43,372 nucleotides of DNA from Bacteroidales bacterium (GCA_017465225.1 JAFTWQ010000027.1:1-43372), one strand, 5' to 3'. Numbered from the stretch's first letter, positions 23,004 through 31,880 are shown. Notes: generated by a model from the letters alone, not told the origin. Numbers and translations: made by a program.

Positions 23004-23938
23004 AATACGGGCTTCTTGATGAGGATGTATAATATTATTGGAATGCCGACAAGGGCCATTGTGCTGGCTATCGGGACAGGGGCAGGGGAGAGCTGAGATA
23101 TGAGGTCGGCTCCTATGCTTATGATGGCGCCTGTCATGAGTGTCGCAGGCAGGACGGTCCTGTGGGCGGATGTCCCGAATGCGGCCCTTGCTATGTGAGG
23201 AGCGACGATGCCGGCGAATCCGAGGGGGCCGCAGAATGCGGTTGCCGCTCCTGTCATGATGCAGCAGCTCATGAGCGCTGAAAGCCTGATCCTGGATGTG
23301 TCTGCTCCTGCCATCTCTGCGAATTCGTCTCCGAAAAGTATGATGTCCAGGCCTTTACGGCTGCTGAAGGCAATGGCGGAACCGATGATGACGGCTCCCA
23401 GCATGATGAATATCTGCGGCCATGTTGAGGTCGAGAAACTGCCGGCCGACCAGCTGTAGAATATCTTGAGACTCTCGGCGTCTGTGGTGAACTGGAGGAT
23501 GGAGACGATGGCGTTGACGATGAATCCGAGCATGATGCCGAAGATCAGAAGTGTCGCTGCATGACGGAATTTCCTTGATACAGCCAGAATTATCATTGCG
23601 GAGCATGCGGCTCCGATGAATGCTGCAAGTGCGGTTGAGATTCCGCTTCCCGCAGCCGGGCCTCCGACCATTGTCGCTACCGCAGCTCCCAGGGATGCTC
23701 CGGCGCTCACTCCCATGATATGCGGATCGGCGAGGGGATTGCGGAAGATGCTCTGCATCTGTGCTCCGGACAGAGCCAATGCCGCTCCGGCAAGCAGCGC
23801 GGTCACTGTCCTGGGGGCTCTCAACCGTGACATGATCTCGAAATCGGCGCTGCCGCCGCAGAAGAGGTCCGCAATGACCATGACGGCCAGAATGCAGATC
23901 CCTGAGATGCATGCTATGGTGTTCCTCCTGGATTTCAT
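23000..23938 (-). CDS. FecCD-family ABC permease
   Basis: The 312-aa multi-spanning inner-membrane protein belongs to the FecCD/BtuC permease family. Conserved blocks are RLPR-like RLRAPRTVTALLAGAALAL, SGAQMQSIFRNPLADPHIMG, GVSAGASLGA and GPLGFAGIVAPHIAR. About nine to ten hydrophobic segments are visible. It works with the ATPase overlapping its 3' end. ATG at 23938 was preferred over a TTG at 23968. A -7-like box (TAAATTTG, 23944-23951, minus) sits only 5 bases before that ATG, so the message could be nearly leaderless if the box is real. No binding-protein or TonB-receptor gene adjoins it. Confidence 0.9.
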   Translation of the reverse strand: MKSRRNTIACISGICILAVMVIADLFCGGSADFEIMSRLRAPRTVTALLAGAALALSGAQMQSIFRNPLADPHIMGVSAGASLGAAVATMVGGPAAGSGISTALAAFIGAACSAMIILAVSRKFRHAATLLIFGIMLGFIVNAIVSILQFTTDAESLKIFYSWSAGSFSTSTWPQIFIMLGAVIIGSAIAFSSRKGLDIILFGDEFAEMAGADTSRIRLSALMSCCIMTGAATAFCGPLGFAGIVAPHIARAAFGTSAHRTVLPATLMTGAIISIGADLISQLSPAPVPIASTMALVGIPIILYILIKKPVL

Positions 23939-23993
23939 GGGCGCAAATTTAAGAAAATCGCTTGTCAAAATAGCAGGTTTGTCCGGATTTCAT

Positions 23994-24001
23994 TATATTT
24001 G
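23994..24001 (+). promoter_or_regulatory. -7 promoter box for the two-component operon
   Basis: TATATTTG fits TAnnTTTG exactly, 20 bases before the response regulator ATG. It is divergent from the permease gene within an 83-base gap. Confidence 0.6.
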
Positions 24002-24021
24002 ATGTCCTTATATGCAAGACT

Positions 24022-24702
24022 ATGAAACTTCTTATCATCGAGGATGAGGCTTCTCTCCAGGAGCTGATGACCAGGACTTTGAAGCAGGAAGGCTATGTCG
24101 TGGAAAACGCCATGGACTTTTCTTCCGCCATGGACAAGCTCGGCGCATATGCCTATGACTGCATTCTTCTTGACATAAATCTGCCGGGCGGCAGCGGCTT
24201 CGACATACTTGAACATGTAAAGAAATCCGGCAACAGGGCTGATGTGATCATCATTTCCGCCCGCGATTCCATCGATGACAAGGTCAGGGGACTGGAGCTT
24301 GGGGCAGATGATTATCTGGCCAAACCGTTCCATCTGGCCGAACTCGTGGCAAGGATCCGAAGCGTTGCCCGCAGGAGCAGGAACGGCGGCGAACTGGCGT
24401 ACAAGGCCGGTAATGTCGTCCTTGAGGATGCTTCCCAGAAGCTTACGATAGACGGAAAGCCGGTCACCCTTCTCAAGAAGGAGTTCGATATCCTGAAATA
24501 TTTCCTTATGCGTCCGGGACATACTGTCGACAAGGCGGTCCTGGCTGAAGCGGTATGGGGCGACCATGTCGACCAGTCGGATGATTTCCAGTTCGTATAT
24601 GCCCAGATGAAGAATCTCCGCAGAAAACTGTCCGAGGCAGGCGCGGATATAGAGATCAAGGCCGTCTACGGCTTTGGCTACAGACTTGTCATACCTGATT
24701 GA
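24022..24702 (+). CDS. Response regulator, OmpR/PhoB family
   Basis: The 226-aa DNA-binding regulator has a receiver domain at about residues 1-115 with acidic pocket IIEDE (5-9), phospho-acceptor Asp51 (LLDINLPGG), a switch Ser near IIISARD and Lys in YLAKPF. A winged-helix effector domain follows at about 130-224 (LLKKEFDILKYFL, VYGFGYRLV). The sensor kinase gene starts 2 bases after its stop codon. Two PepSY-like genes lie downstream and are the natural candidate targets. Confidence 0.95.
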   Translation: MKLLIIEDEASLQELMTRTLKQEGYVVENAMDFSSAMDKLGAYAYDCILLDINLPGGSGFDILEHVKKSGNRADVIIISARDSIDDKVRGLELGADDYLAKPFHLAELVARIRSVARRSRNGGELAYKAGNVVLEDASQKLTIDGKPVTLLKKEFDILKYFLMRPGHTVDKAVLAEAVWGDHVDQSDDFQFVYAQMKNLRRKLSEAGADIEIKAVYGFGYRLVIPD

Positions 24703-24703
24703 T

Positions 24704-25987
24704 ATGAAACTTGTATACAGGATAACCCTTTCTCTCATCGTCCCTCTGGTCATTACGCTCGGCCTTTGGGGATGGCTCTCGTATCGTACCATGGCAAGGA
24801 AGATCCATGCGGATACCGATATGATCCTGAAGGAGTATTCGGATGATATAATCTCGCGCATGCTTTCCGGCCGTGAACTTCCGGAGCGTTTCAACGGCGC
24901 TTATAATACATATTATATAAAGGAGGTGACTCCGGAATATGCGGCGTCCAATCCTGCCGTGTGCTATGGTGAGGCGGAAGCATTCCTGAAAAGTCAGGAG
25001 GATTTTGCAAGCTCGAGGGTCAGGAAGCAGGTGTTCATGGACAGGGAAGGACAGTATCACGAGATTGCCGTGTCGCTTCCGACGTTCGAGCAGGATACCC
25101 TTGTCGAACATGTCCTGTGGTGGACCGGCATCCTTTTCGTCGTGCTTCTTGTAGCCCTGCTCATCATCGGCGTCATTGTCGTGGAGTATAATATGAGGCC
25201 TTTCAAGGCCTTGATGGCGTGGATAGACGGATATGAGCCCGGCAGGAAAACAGCCCCTGTGCCGGATGATACGGATATCGTCGAGTTCAGGAAACTTGCC
25301 GATACGGTGAGGAAGGCGGTCGACCGTTTCGAACATGAGTATGAAGAGCGCAAGATATTCATAGGCAATGCGTCTCATGAGCTTCAGACCCCTCTGGCGG
25401 TATGCAGCAACAGGGTGGAGATGATGCTGGACAGGCCGGATCTGGATGAGGAGATGGCGGCGGAACTGGTCAAGCTCCATCGCAGTCTTCAGCATATGGT
25501 ACGTCTCAACAAGACAATGCTCCTTCTTGCGAAGATTGAGAATGACAGGTTCCCTGACAAGGTGAAGGTGGATCTTTCCGACATGCTTGTCAAGGCAGTG
25601 GAGCTCAATGACGAGATATATTCATATAAGGAGATCTCATCTTCGCTGTCGCGTGAAGGGGATTTCATCCATGAGATGAACGAACAGATGGCCTCGGTTC
25701 TGGTCACGAATCTTGTGAAGAATGCTTATGTCCATTCTCCGGAAGGCTCCGGGATATCAGTCACAGTGTCGGGTGATGGATTCAGCATAAGCAATCCTGG
25801 AGATATGCCTCTCGATCAGGATAAGCTTTATCATCGTTTCTATCAGCCGGGAGGGCGCAAGGAAGGCTCTACCGGTCTTGGCCTGGCCCTTGCATATTCC
25901 GTGTGTGAGAGAAACGGCCTGGCTCTTTCATATGATTTCAAGGAAAATCGTCATATTTTTCGTGTAATTTTGAAAAATTCCAGATAA
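24704..25987 (+). CDS. Sensor histidine kinase
   Basis: The 427-aa membrane kinase has a first transmembrane helix at about residues 6-28, an extracytoplasmic sensor of about 110 residues, and a second helix at about 140-162. The dimerisation and phospho-acceptor helix carries His225 (ASHELQTPLAV). The ATP-binding domain shows the N box (NLVKNAYVHS) and the G2 box GLGLALAYSV. The first ATG after the regulator's stop was used. The sensed signal cannot be told; the sensor domain shows no familiar motif. Confidence 0.94.
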   Translation: MKLVYRITLSLIVPLVITLGLWGWLSYRTMARKIHADTDMILKEYSDDIISRMLSGRELPERFNGAYNTYYIKEVTPEYAASNPAVCYGEAEAFLKSQEDFASSRVRKQVFMDREGQYHEIAVSLPTFEQDTLVEHVLWWTGILFVVLLVALLIIGVIVVEYNMRPFKALMAWIDGYEPGRKTAPVPDDTDIVEFRKLADTVRKAVDRFEHEYEERKIFIGNASHELQTPLAVCSNRVEMMLDRPDLDEEMAAELVKLHRSLQHMVRLNKTMLLLAKIENDRFPDKVKVDLSDMLVKAVELNDEIYSYKEISSSLSREGDFIHEMNEQMASVLVTNLVKNAYVHSPEGSGISVTVSGDGFSISNPGDMPLDQDKLYHRFYQPGGRKEGSTGLGLALAYSVCERNGLALSYDFKENRHIFRVILKNSR

Positions 25988-26083
25988 TTTCAGTTTCTTT
26001 TCAAAATTGTGTCTGACATTTGCATTGTAAAACTTACGGCAGAGCCGTGAAATGAATATGTAAATGTTTAAAAAGATACGATT

Positions 26084-26518
26084 ATGAAAAAGATTTTTGC
26101 ACTCCTTGCCATCTCTGTGGCATTCCTTTCGACAGCAAAGGCTGATGACAGGCCTGTAACTTTCGAGCAGCTCCCTGCAGCGGCGCAGGCGTTCATCGCA
26201 GAAAACTATCCTGCGGACAAGATTTCGTATGCAACCATTGATGACGACCTGATCAGGCCGGACTATACCGTGGTTCTGGTAAGCGGGGTGAAGATAGAGT
26301 TCGATAACAGCGGTGCGCTGGAGAAGATTTCTTCAAAGCCGGACGGAGTCCCTGCTGAAATCATCCCGGTTCAGATCCGCGAGTATGTAAGACATCATTA
26401 TCCGGATGCTGCATATGTCGAGTACGAGATCGGCCGCAAGTCATACGAGGTGACACTTTCCAACCGTCTTGAACTGAAATTCAACAGAAATTTTGCCCTC
26501 ATCGGGATTGATGACTGA
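26084..26518 (+). CDS. Periplasmic PepSY-like protein
   Basis: The 144-aa protein has a signal peptide (MKKIFALLAISVAFLSTAKA). Two tandem PepSY-like (DUF2874) units follow: about residues 25-85 (FEQLPAAAQAFIAENYP, VKIEFDNSGALEKI) and 92-144 (IPVQIREYVRHHYPD, LELKFNRNFALIGID). In this family the fold resembles PepSY/BLIP-like inhibitors, but no enzyme activity is known. It lies 96 bases behind the histidine kinase gene, and a second PepSY-like gene follows after 49 bases. A role as an envelope-stress buffer or as a signal for the kinase is inference. Confidence 0.82.
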   Translation: MKKIFALLAISVAFLSTAKADDRPVTFEQLPAAAQAFIAENYPADKISYATIDDDLIRPDYTVVLVSGVKIEFDNSGALEKISSKPDGVPAEIIPVQIREYVRHHYPDAAYVEYEIGRKSYEVTLSNRLELKFNRNFALIGIDD

Positions 26519-26567
26519 GTATCCGCTGAAAGAAAATCAGAATTGAAAATTTAGAATTGTGTGAACT

Positions 26568-27032
26568 ATGAAAAAGTTGATTGTAATCATTGCCTCTCTG
26601 GCAGCAGCGCTGGCTATTGTGTCATGCGACAAATATGAGGACGGAAAGCCGTCGAAGGATGTAAGGAATGAGTTCAACCGTATGTATCCGTCCGCTTGGG
26701 ATGTGGAGTGGGAAAACCTGGGGACGTATTGGGAAGTGTCTTTCGAGACAGGCTCCCGTCCGGATGGTACGGATCATAAGGCCTGGTATGACAAAGGTGG
26801 AAACTGGATCCAGACCTGCACGGAAGTGCTTTTGAGTGCCGTACCACAGTCTGTAAAGGATTATCTCATGGCTTCCGAGTTCGGTACCGGACAGTTCGAA
26901 GATAATGATGCTGAATTTTTCGAGACGCAGTCCGGAAATTTCTACAGGTTCGATATCAGGATGGGCGGACGTGAAATAGATGTGGATGTGACAGAAGACG
27001 GTAAAGTATCGCAGGCCATGTACGGTTTTTGA
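26568..27032 (+). CDS. PepSY-like lipoprotein
   Basis: The 154-aa product carries a lipoprotein signal with Cys at residue 20 (LAIVSCDKYEDG). Two PepSY-like repeats follow: DVRNEFNRMYPSAWDVEWE near residue 31, and AVPQSVKDYLMASEF near 88, each followed by beta strands. It is a relative of the preceding protein but lipid-anchored and more diverged. The conserved WYDKGGNW loop replaces the FDNSG of its neighbour. It is the last gene before a terminator and probably belongs to the two-component regulon. Confidence 0.8.
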   Translation: MKKLIVIIASLAAALAIVSCDKYEDGKPSKDVRNEFNRMYPSAWDVEWENLGTYWEVSFETGSRPDGTDHKAWYDKGGNWIQTCTEVLLSAVPQSVKDYLMASEFGTGQFEDNDAEFFETQSGNFYRFDIRMGGREIDVDVTEDGKVSQAMYGF

Positions 27033-27043
27033 TAAAGATTTAT

Positions 27044-27051
27044 TACCTTTG
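27044..27051 (+). promoter_or_regulatory. -7 promoter box upstream of the C1B peptidase gene
   Basis: TACCTTTG fits TAnnTTTG, 79 bases before the peptidase ATG. A terminator-like hairpin (27072-27102) lies inside the leader this promoter would make. Confidence 0.55.
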
Positions 27052-27071
27052 TACACCTTACAGGTGCAGTG

Positions 27072-27102
27072 GGAGCTGGCTCTTGGGGCCGGCTCCTTTT
27101 TT
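27072..27102 (+). terminator. Intrinsic terminator between PepSY-like and peptidase genes
   Basis: GGAGCTGGC / GCCGGCTCC, a 9-bp stem with one G-T and a 7-base loop, followed by T6. It ends the PepSY-like operon, but since it is downstream of the TACCTTTG box it could also attenuate the peptidase gene. Confidence 0.82.
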
Positions 27103-27130
27103 AATGTACTGTATGAATAATCAGGACTAT

Positions 27131-28600
27131 ATGAAAAGATATGCTTTTATTGCGGCTCTTGCCGCTTTGTCTGCAGGAACAGCTGCATATGCACAGCAGC
27201 CTGCCGGTGCTCCGGAAGGAGGTATTTCGCCAGAGATGCTGGCAGAGATCAGCAAGGGATATGAAGGCGATGCTGATGACAAGGCCATCAGGAACGCCCT
27301 CGCCTTGACTCCTATAGGAACTTTGGCTATCAATGCCGAGAATGCGGCCATGATAGACACCCATTTCTCTGACAGGGTCAGGACAAAGGGCATCACAGAC
27401 CAGAAGTCTTCCGGAAGATGCTGGCTTTTTACCGGACTCAATGTGCTCAGGGCCAAGATGATAGATAAGTATGAACTTCCTGGGATGGAGTTCTCGCAGA
27501 ATTACCTCTTCTTCTATGACCAGCTTGAAAAGTCGAATCTTTTCCTTCAGGGAATCATCGATACCAAGGAACTGCCGTTTGACGACAGGAAGGTGGACTG
27601 GCTGTTCTCCAACCCGCTCAGCGACGGAGGTCAGTTCACAGGTGTGTCGAATCTGATTACAAAGTATGGTCTTGTGCCTGCCGAGGCGATGCCGGAGACA
27701 TATCAGTCGGACAATACATCCCAGATGGCGACCCTCCTCAAGCTGAAGCTTCGTGAGGACGGACTCGCTTTGCGCGAGGCCTATGAAAGCTGGGTTGCGA
27801 CGACTTCAGGAATGTCTTCGAGAAAGAAGGCCATAGCTATGGAGAACCTTGAAAGGCAGCTTCAGGACATGAAGGTGCAGCAGCTCTCGGAAATCTACAG
27901 GATGCTCGCGCTCTGCCTTGGCGAGCCTGTGAAGGAGTTCGAGTGGACAAGATGCGACAAGGACAACAATGTCGTGAGCCGCAAGACATATACTCCGAAG
28001 TCTTTCTATGATGAATTCATCGGTGAGGACCTCGAGAACAACTATGTCATGATCATGAATGACCCGTGCCGCGAATATGGCAAGGTCTATGAAATCGATT
28101 ATGACAGACATGTGTATGACGGCCATAACTGGCTGTATGTCAATCTCCCTGTGGAGCGCATCAAGGAAATGGCGATTGCTTCGATCAAGGACAATGTGGC
28201 AATGTATTTCTCATGTGATGTGGCCAAGTTCTACAGCCGCAGCAAGGGTGTCCTCGATCTTGCGAACTTCGACTATGAGTCGCTTATGGGTGTTTCATTC
28301 GGCATGGACAAGAAGGAAAGGGTCCAGACTCATGCCAGCGGTTCGTCACATGCCATGACTCTTATCGCTGTGGATGTATGTCCGGAGACCGGAAAGCCTG
28401 TGAAGTGGATGGTGGAGAACAGCTGGGGCCCGGCTTCAGGATACAAGGGATGTCTCATCATGACTGACGAGTGGTTTGACGAGTACATGTTCCGTCTTGT
28501 GGTCGAGAAGAAATATGTACCTGCTGACGTACTCAAGATGCTCGAGCAGGAGCCTGTACAGCTCCCTGCATGGGATCCTATGTTCCAGCCTGAAATATGA
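27131..28600 (+). CDS. Exported C1B cysteine peptidase (aminopeptidase C / bleomycin hydrolase family)
   Basis: The 489-aa product has a signal peptide (MKRYAFIAALAALSAGTAAYA) and is predicted to act in the periplasm, unlike the cytosolic PepC enzymes of Gram-positive bacteria. The papain-like triad is visible: Cys97 (SSGRCWLFTGLN), His407 (GSSHAMTLIAV) and Asn430 (VENSWGPASG). The long insert between them is usual for C1B peptidases, which trim N-terminal residues as self-compartmentalised hexamers. An earlier in-frame start at 27029 would cross a terminator and is rejected. The next gene overlaps its stop by 4 bases. Confidence 0.9.
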   Translation: MKRYAFIAALAALSAGTAAYAQQPAGAPEGGISPEMLAEISKGYEGDADDKAIRNALALTPIGTLAINAENAAMIDTHFSDRVRTKGITDQKSSGRCWLFTGLNVLRAKMIDKYELPGMEFSQNYLFFYDQLEKSNLFLQGIIDTKELPFDDRKVDWLFSNPLSDGGQFTGVSNLITKYGLVPAEAMPETYQSDNTSQMATLLKLKLREDGLALREAYESWVATTSGMSSRKKAIAMENLERQLQDMKVQQLSEIYRMLALCLGEPVKEFEWTRCDKDNNVVSRKTYTPKSFYDEFIGEDLENNYVMIMNDPCREYGKVYEIDYDRHVYDGHNWLYVNLPVERIKEMAIASIKDNVAMYFSCDVAKFYSRSKGVLDLANFDYESLMGVSFGMDKKERVQTHASGSSHAMTLIAVDVCPETGKPVKWMVENSWGPASGYKGCLIMTDEWFDEYMFRLVVEKKYVPADVLKMLEQEPVQLPAWDPMFQPEI

Positions 28601-29040
28601 TGCATATGATCAGGAAATTGTTTTTTGCGGCAGCGTTTGCCGTATTGTTTGTCTTGACCGGCTGTAACAAGCCTGGTGATCAGGACTGGACCGGAATGGA
28701 ATATATCACCTTTGATGTCAAGGGACGTGTGACTGATGCGGCCGGCAATACCCTGGAAGGCATCGGCGTGAAGACGGTATATGGCGAAGAGGTGTTCACC
28801 GATGCTTCGGGTTTCTTTCAGGTGTCCGGTTCATGCAAGCCGTTGACAGAGGTCAACGTGGAGTGCGTGGACAGGGATGGAGAGGCCAACGGAGTGTTCA
28901 TGAAGACAGTGAAGAAGGTCAAGCTTGAATTCGTCGGGGGAGCGCATGGCCCATATCAGGGTAAGTATGAAGCAACCGGTGTGGTGATTGTCATGCAGAT
29001 TGAGGCGGAGATTACTCCCGGAAATCCTGAAGTGATGTAA
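28597..29040 (+). CDS. Small lipoprotein with carboxypeptidase-regulatory-like domain
   Basis: The 147-aa product has a lipoprotein signal (FVLTGCNK). A beta-sandwich of the carboxypeptidase regulatory/CnaB-like type follows: FDVKGRVTDAAGNTLEGIGV then VFTDASGFFQVSG. Small lipoproteins of this sort are sometimes annotated in Bacteroidota as radical-SAM-associated, but no radical SAM gene is nearby, so I do not use that name. Three closely spaced ATGs (28597, 28600, 28606) can serve; the first overlaps the peptidase stop by 4 bases. Its role is unknown; coupling suggests it travels with the peptidase. Confidence 0.75.
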   Translation: MMHMIRKLFFAAAFAVLFVLTGCNKPGDQDWTGMEYITFDVKGRVTDAAGNTLEGIGVKTVYGEEVFTDASGFFQVSGSCKPLTEVNVECVDRDGEANGVFMKTVKKVKLEFVGGAHGPYQGKYEATGVVIVMQIEAEITPGNPEVM

Positions 29041-29055
29041 TTAACTGATTTTTGC

Positions 29056-29063
29056 TAAATTTG
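29056..29063 (+). promoter_or_regulatory. -7 promoter box for hisS
   Basis: TAAATTTG fits TAnnTTTG, 29 bases before the hisS ATG, and is followed by CGAATTC. Confidence 0.6.
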
Positions 29064-29092
29064 CGAATTCAAAAATAAAGTAGATAACGATA

Positions 29093-30502
29093 ATGGCACA
29101 GAAACCATCTATCCCAAAGGGAACAAGAGATTTCGGACCTGCTGAAATGGCGGGAAGAAACTATATATTCGATACAATCCGTTCAGTATTCAAGACATAT
29201 GGATATGCTCCTATCGAGACTCCGTCTATGGAGAACCTCAGCACCCTCCTTGGAAAGTACGGAGAGGAAGGAGACAAGCTCCTGTTCAGAATCCTGAACT
29301 CCGGAGATGCATTCTCCAAGATCAACTATGACGAATATCGTGTTGAGGGCACAGAGGATGGCTACAACAGCAAGGCGCTTTCTCTCAAGGTGTGCGAGAA
29401 AGGTCTCCGCTATGACCTTACAGTGCCGTTTGCGCGCTTTGTCGTACAGCATCAGAATGACATCACCTTCCCTTTCAAGAGGTTCCAGATACAGCCAGTA
29501 TGGCGTGCTGACCGTCCGCAGAAGGGACGTTACAGAGAGTTCTATCAGTGTGACGTGGATGTGATCGGTTCTACATCGCAGCTCAACGAGCTCGAGCTTG
29601 TGCAGATCGTCGACAGAGTGTTCACGCTTTTCGATGTGAATGTGTGCATCAAGATAAACAACCGCAAGGTCCTTACCGGTATGGCGGAGATCTGCGGATT
29701 CCCGGACAAGGTCGTTGACATTACCGTCGCAATCGACAAGATCGACAAGATCGGTCTTGATGCAGTTGAAGCAGAAATGCTTGAGAAGGGGCTTACAGCG
29801 GAAGCCGTTGAGGTTATCCGCCCTGTTCTCCAGCTTTCAGGAACAACAGCTGAGAAACTTGCGGTTATGCGTGAGCTCATGAGCGGAAAGTCTGCTTCAG
29901 GAATCGTTTCCGAGACAGGTCTCAAGGGACTTGATGAACTCGAGGAACTTTTCGGATTCATCGATGCTGCAGGCATCCGTCACGATGTGGAGATCGACCT
30001 TTCGCTTGCGCGCGGTCTCAATTATTATACTGGAGCCATCTTCGAGGTGAAGGCAAAGGATTTTGCCATCGGAAGCATCTGCGGTGGTGGCCGCTATGAC
30101 AATCTCACAGGCATCTTCGGTCTTCCGAACATGTCGGGCGTAGGCATATCGTTCGGTGCAGACCGTATCTACGATGTGCTCAAGGGCCTTGACAAGTTCC
30201 CGTCGGAGGTTACTTCAACAACGAAGCTTCTTTTCGCGAACATGGGTGTCGAGGAGCTCAAGTACCTTATCCCGGTGGTGAAGTCTCTCCGTGAGGCAGG
30301 AGTGCCATGCGAGATCTATCCGGAGCAGACAAAGCTGAAGAAGCAGTTCGATTATGCGGACAAGAAGGCAATCCCGTTCCTTTCCATTGTCGGTGGCAAT
30401 GAGATTGCAGAAGGAGTGGTCAACGTAAAGAACCTTACAACAGGCGAGCAGAAGTCATTCGCAAAGACAGATGTGAACGGAATTCTGGCATTCCTTTCGT
30501 AA
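29093..30502 (+). CDS. hisS: Histidyl-tRNA synthetase
   Basis: The 469-aa class II synthetase charges tRNA-His. Motif 2 region reads [20 protein letters not shown]. The histidine-specific blocks are [15 protein letters not shown] and [13 protein letters not shown]. Motif 3 is [15 protein letters not shown]. The C-terminal anticodon-binding domain covers about residues 375-469. It is longer than the E. coli enzyme (424 aa), consistent with the longer form in this phylum. The N-terminus [13 protein letters not shown] is typical. A palindromic repeat immediately after the stop can act as a terminator. Confidence 0.97.
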   Translation: MAQKPSIPKGTRDFGPAEMAGRNYIFDTIRSVFKTYGYAPIETPSMENLSTLLGKYGEEGDKLLFRILNSGDAFSKINYDEYRVEGTEDGYNSKALSLKVCEKGLRYDLTVPFARFVVQHQNDITFPFKRFQIQPVWRADRPQKGRYREFYQCDVDVIGSTSQLNELELVQIVDRVFTLFDVNVCIKINNRKVLTGMAEICGFPDKVVDITVAIDKIDKIGLDAVEAEMLEKGLTAEAVEVIRPVLQLSGTTAEKLAVMRELMSGKSASGIVSETGLKGLDELEELFGFIDAAGIRHDVEIDLSLARGLNYYTGAIFEVKAKDFAIGSICGGGRYDNLTGIFGLPNMSGVGISFGADRIYDVLKGLDKFPSEVTSTTKLLFANMGVEELKYLIPVVKSLREAGVPCEIYPEQTKLKKQFDYADKKAIPFLSIVGGNEIAEGVVNVKNLTTGEQKSFAKTDVNGILAFLS

Positions 30503-30535
30503 TGTCATCCTGAGCGAAGTCGAAGGATCTTTTTC
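30503..30535 (+). terminator. GTCATCCTGAG-type repeat acting as hisS terminator
   Basis: ATCCT / AGGAT arms enclose GAGCGAAGTCGA and are followed by CTTTTT. It is the same dispersed element seen at 10773-10822 and 13326-13397, here placed directly after the hisS stop. Confidence 0.55.
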
Positions 30536-30553
30536 GAAAAAAGTGAAATAAAA

Positions 30554-30584
30554 TTTGCAGTTTCAAAAAATGTCCGTATATTTG
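30554..30584 (+). promoter_or_regulatory. Promoter of initiator tRNA-Met
   Basis: TTTG (30554-30557), a 19-base spacer, then TATATTTG (30577-30584) and CAGTCC. Both boxes match the Bacteroidota consensus, and the box ends 11 bases before the mature tRNA. Confidence 0.85.
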
Positions 30585-30595
30585 CAGTCCAATAT

Positions 30596-30668
30596 CGCGG
30601 GATAGAGCAGTTGGTAGCTCGTCGGGCTCATAACCCGGAGGCCGGAGGTTCGAGTCCTCCTCCCGCTA
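30596..30668 (+). tRNA. Initiator tRNA-fMet (anticodon CAT)
   Basis: The cloverleaf is complete at 73 nt. The anticodon loop is CTCATAA. Two initiator hallmarks are present: three consecutive G-C pairs in the anticodon stem (GGG/CCC next to the loop) and an unpaired first acceptor position, here C1 opposite T72. The discriminator is A and CCA is not encoded. T arm is GGAGG-TTCGAGT-CCTCC. Confidence 0.96.
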
Positions 30669-30674
30669 CTACGA

Positions 30675-30708
30675 AGAGAGATTCTTAATTTAGGAATCTC
30701 TCTTTTTT
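30675..30708 (+). terminator. Terminator of initiator tRNA
   Basis: AGAGAGATTC / GAATCTCTCT, a perfect 10-bp stem, followed by T5. Confidence 0.9.
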
Positions 30709-30756
30709 GTTTATGGCAATTTATGTATTTTTACACCGGATAAACTATTTATAGAT

Positions 30757-31875
30757 ATGAATTCAAATTCTAGCCGTGTGGTATTTCTTGACTGGCTGCG
30801 TTTCATCGCATGCTTCATGGTCATGCTTGTACATTGCATCGAACCTTTTTATCTGGGAGGTCCCGGTACTTTCATAGCATCAGAAGGTGATTCATTCTGG
30901 GTTACGTTCATCAATTCGGCATTGCGTCCTGCGGTTCCTCTCTTTGTGCTGGCCTCCAGCTATCTGCTTTTTCCGGTCAAGACTGATACAGCGACCTTCT
31001 TCAAAAGGAGGCTGGTGCGAGTTTTCGTGCCTTTCCTCATATGGACATTGCTGTACATATTCATACCTCCTATCGGATCGGGGGCGGCTTCGGATATAGC
31101 AGGCGGCCTGAAGGAACTTCCGTTCAATTTCGTTATGACCAGCAGCGGACACCTGTGGTTCGTGTATATGCTCCTTGGTGTGTATCTTCTCATGCCGCTT
31201 CTCTCGCCATGGATCGAGAAGGTATCGAAGAAGGAAGAGAAAGCCTTCCTTTATCTCTGGGCCTTTACGACGATTCTGCCGCTGCTTCGCCCTGTAGCGG
31301 AGGCGGTTACCGGAAATGCCAACCTTTGGGGAGAATGTCCGTGGAACCCTTTCGGAACATTCTATTATGTCAGCGGATTCATCGGATTCCTGGTTCTGGG
31401 ACATTATATCCGCACATATGCGGGTGAGGTGTCGTGGAAAAAGACATTGGCATATGCTATCCCGTTCTGGATCATCGGATATGCGGTTACAGCCGGAGGC
31501 TTCTGGCATTTCATGCCTCGCCAGCAGGGATTCCCTATTTCTGCACCATACGAAACTGCAGTCCTGATGGAAACCACATGGAATTTCTGCACCTTCGGAG
31601 TGATGCTCCAGACTGTCGCATATTTCCTTGTCATTAGGAAGATCACAGCTTCAGGATGGTTCTATGAGCATATCGTATTCCCGATCTCAAAATTGAGCTA
31701 TGGAATGTATCTCATGCATATGTTTGCATTGGTTCCTGTATTCGCATGGGTGAAATCATGGGGAATAGCGACTCCGCTTGTCATCCTCATCTCTGCAGCC
31801 ATCACTTATGTGATATGCGCTGTAGCTGCAAGGCTTCTTGCATTCCTGCCTAAAAGCAAATACATTGTCGGATAA
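30757..31875 (+). CDS. Membrane acyltransferase, acyltransferase 3 family
   Basis: The 372-aa protein has about ten hydrophobic segments and the acyltransferase 3 N-terminal pattern FLDWLRFIACFMVMLVHC, with the conserved His at the end of the first helix region. LVRVFVPFLIWTLLY and HLWFVYMLLGVYLLMP are further family blocks, and KLSYGMYLMHMF marks the C-terminal part. Such enzymes O-acetylate or O-succinylate surface glycans or lipids; the substrate is not determinable. It stands alone between two tRNA genes with terminators or promoters on both sides. A poor TATTTTTA about 25 bases upstream is the only candidate promoter. Confidence 0.88.
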   Translation: MNSNSSRVVFLDWLRFIACFMVMLVHCIEPFYLGGPGTFIASEGDSFWVTFINSALRPAVPLFVLASSYLLFPVKTDTATFFKRRLVRVFVPFLIWTLLYIFIPPIGSGAASDIAGGLKELPFNFVMTSSGHLWFVYMLLGVYLLMPLLSPWIEKVSKKEEKAFLYLWAFTTILPLLRPVAEAVTGNANLWGECPWNPFGTFYYVSGFIGFLVLGHYIRTYAGEVSWKKTLAYAIPFWIIGYAVTAGGFWHFMPRQQGFPISAPYETAVLMETTWNFCTFGVMLQTVAYFLVIRKITASGWFYEHIVFPISKLSYGMYLMHMFALVPVFAWVKSWGIATPLVILISAAITYVICAVAARLLAFLPKSKYIVG

Positions 31876-31880
31876 ATAGT

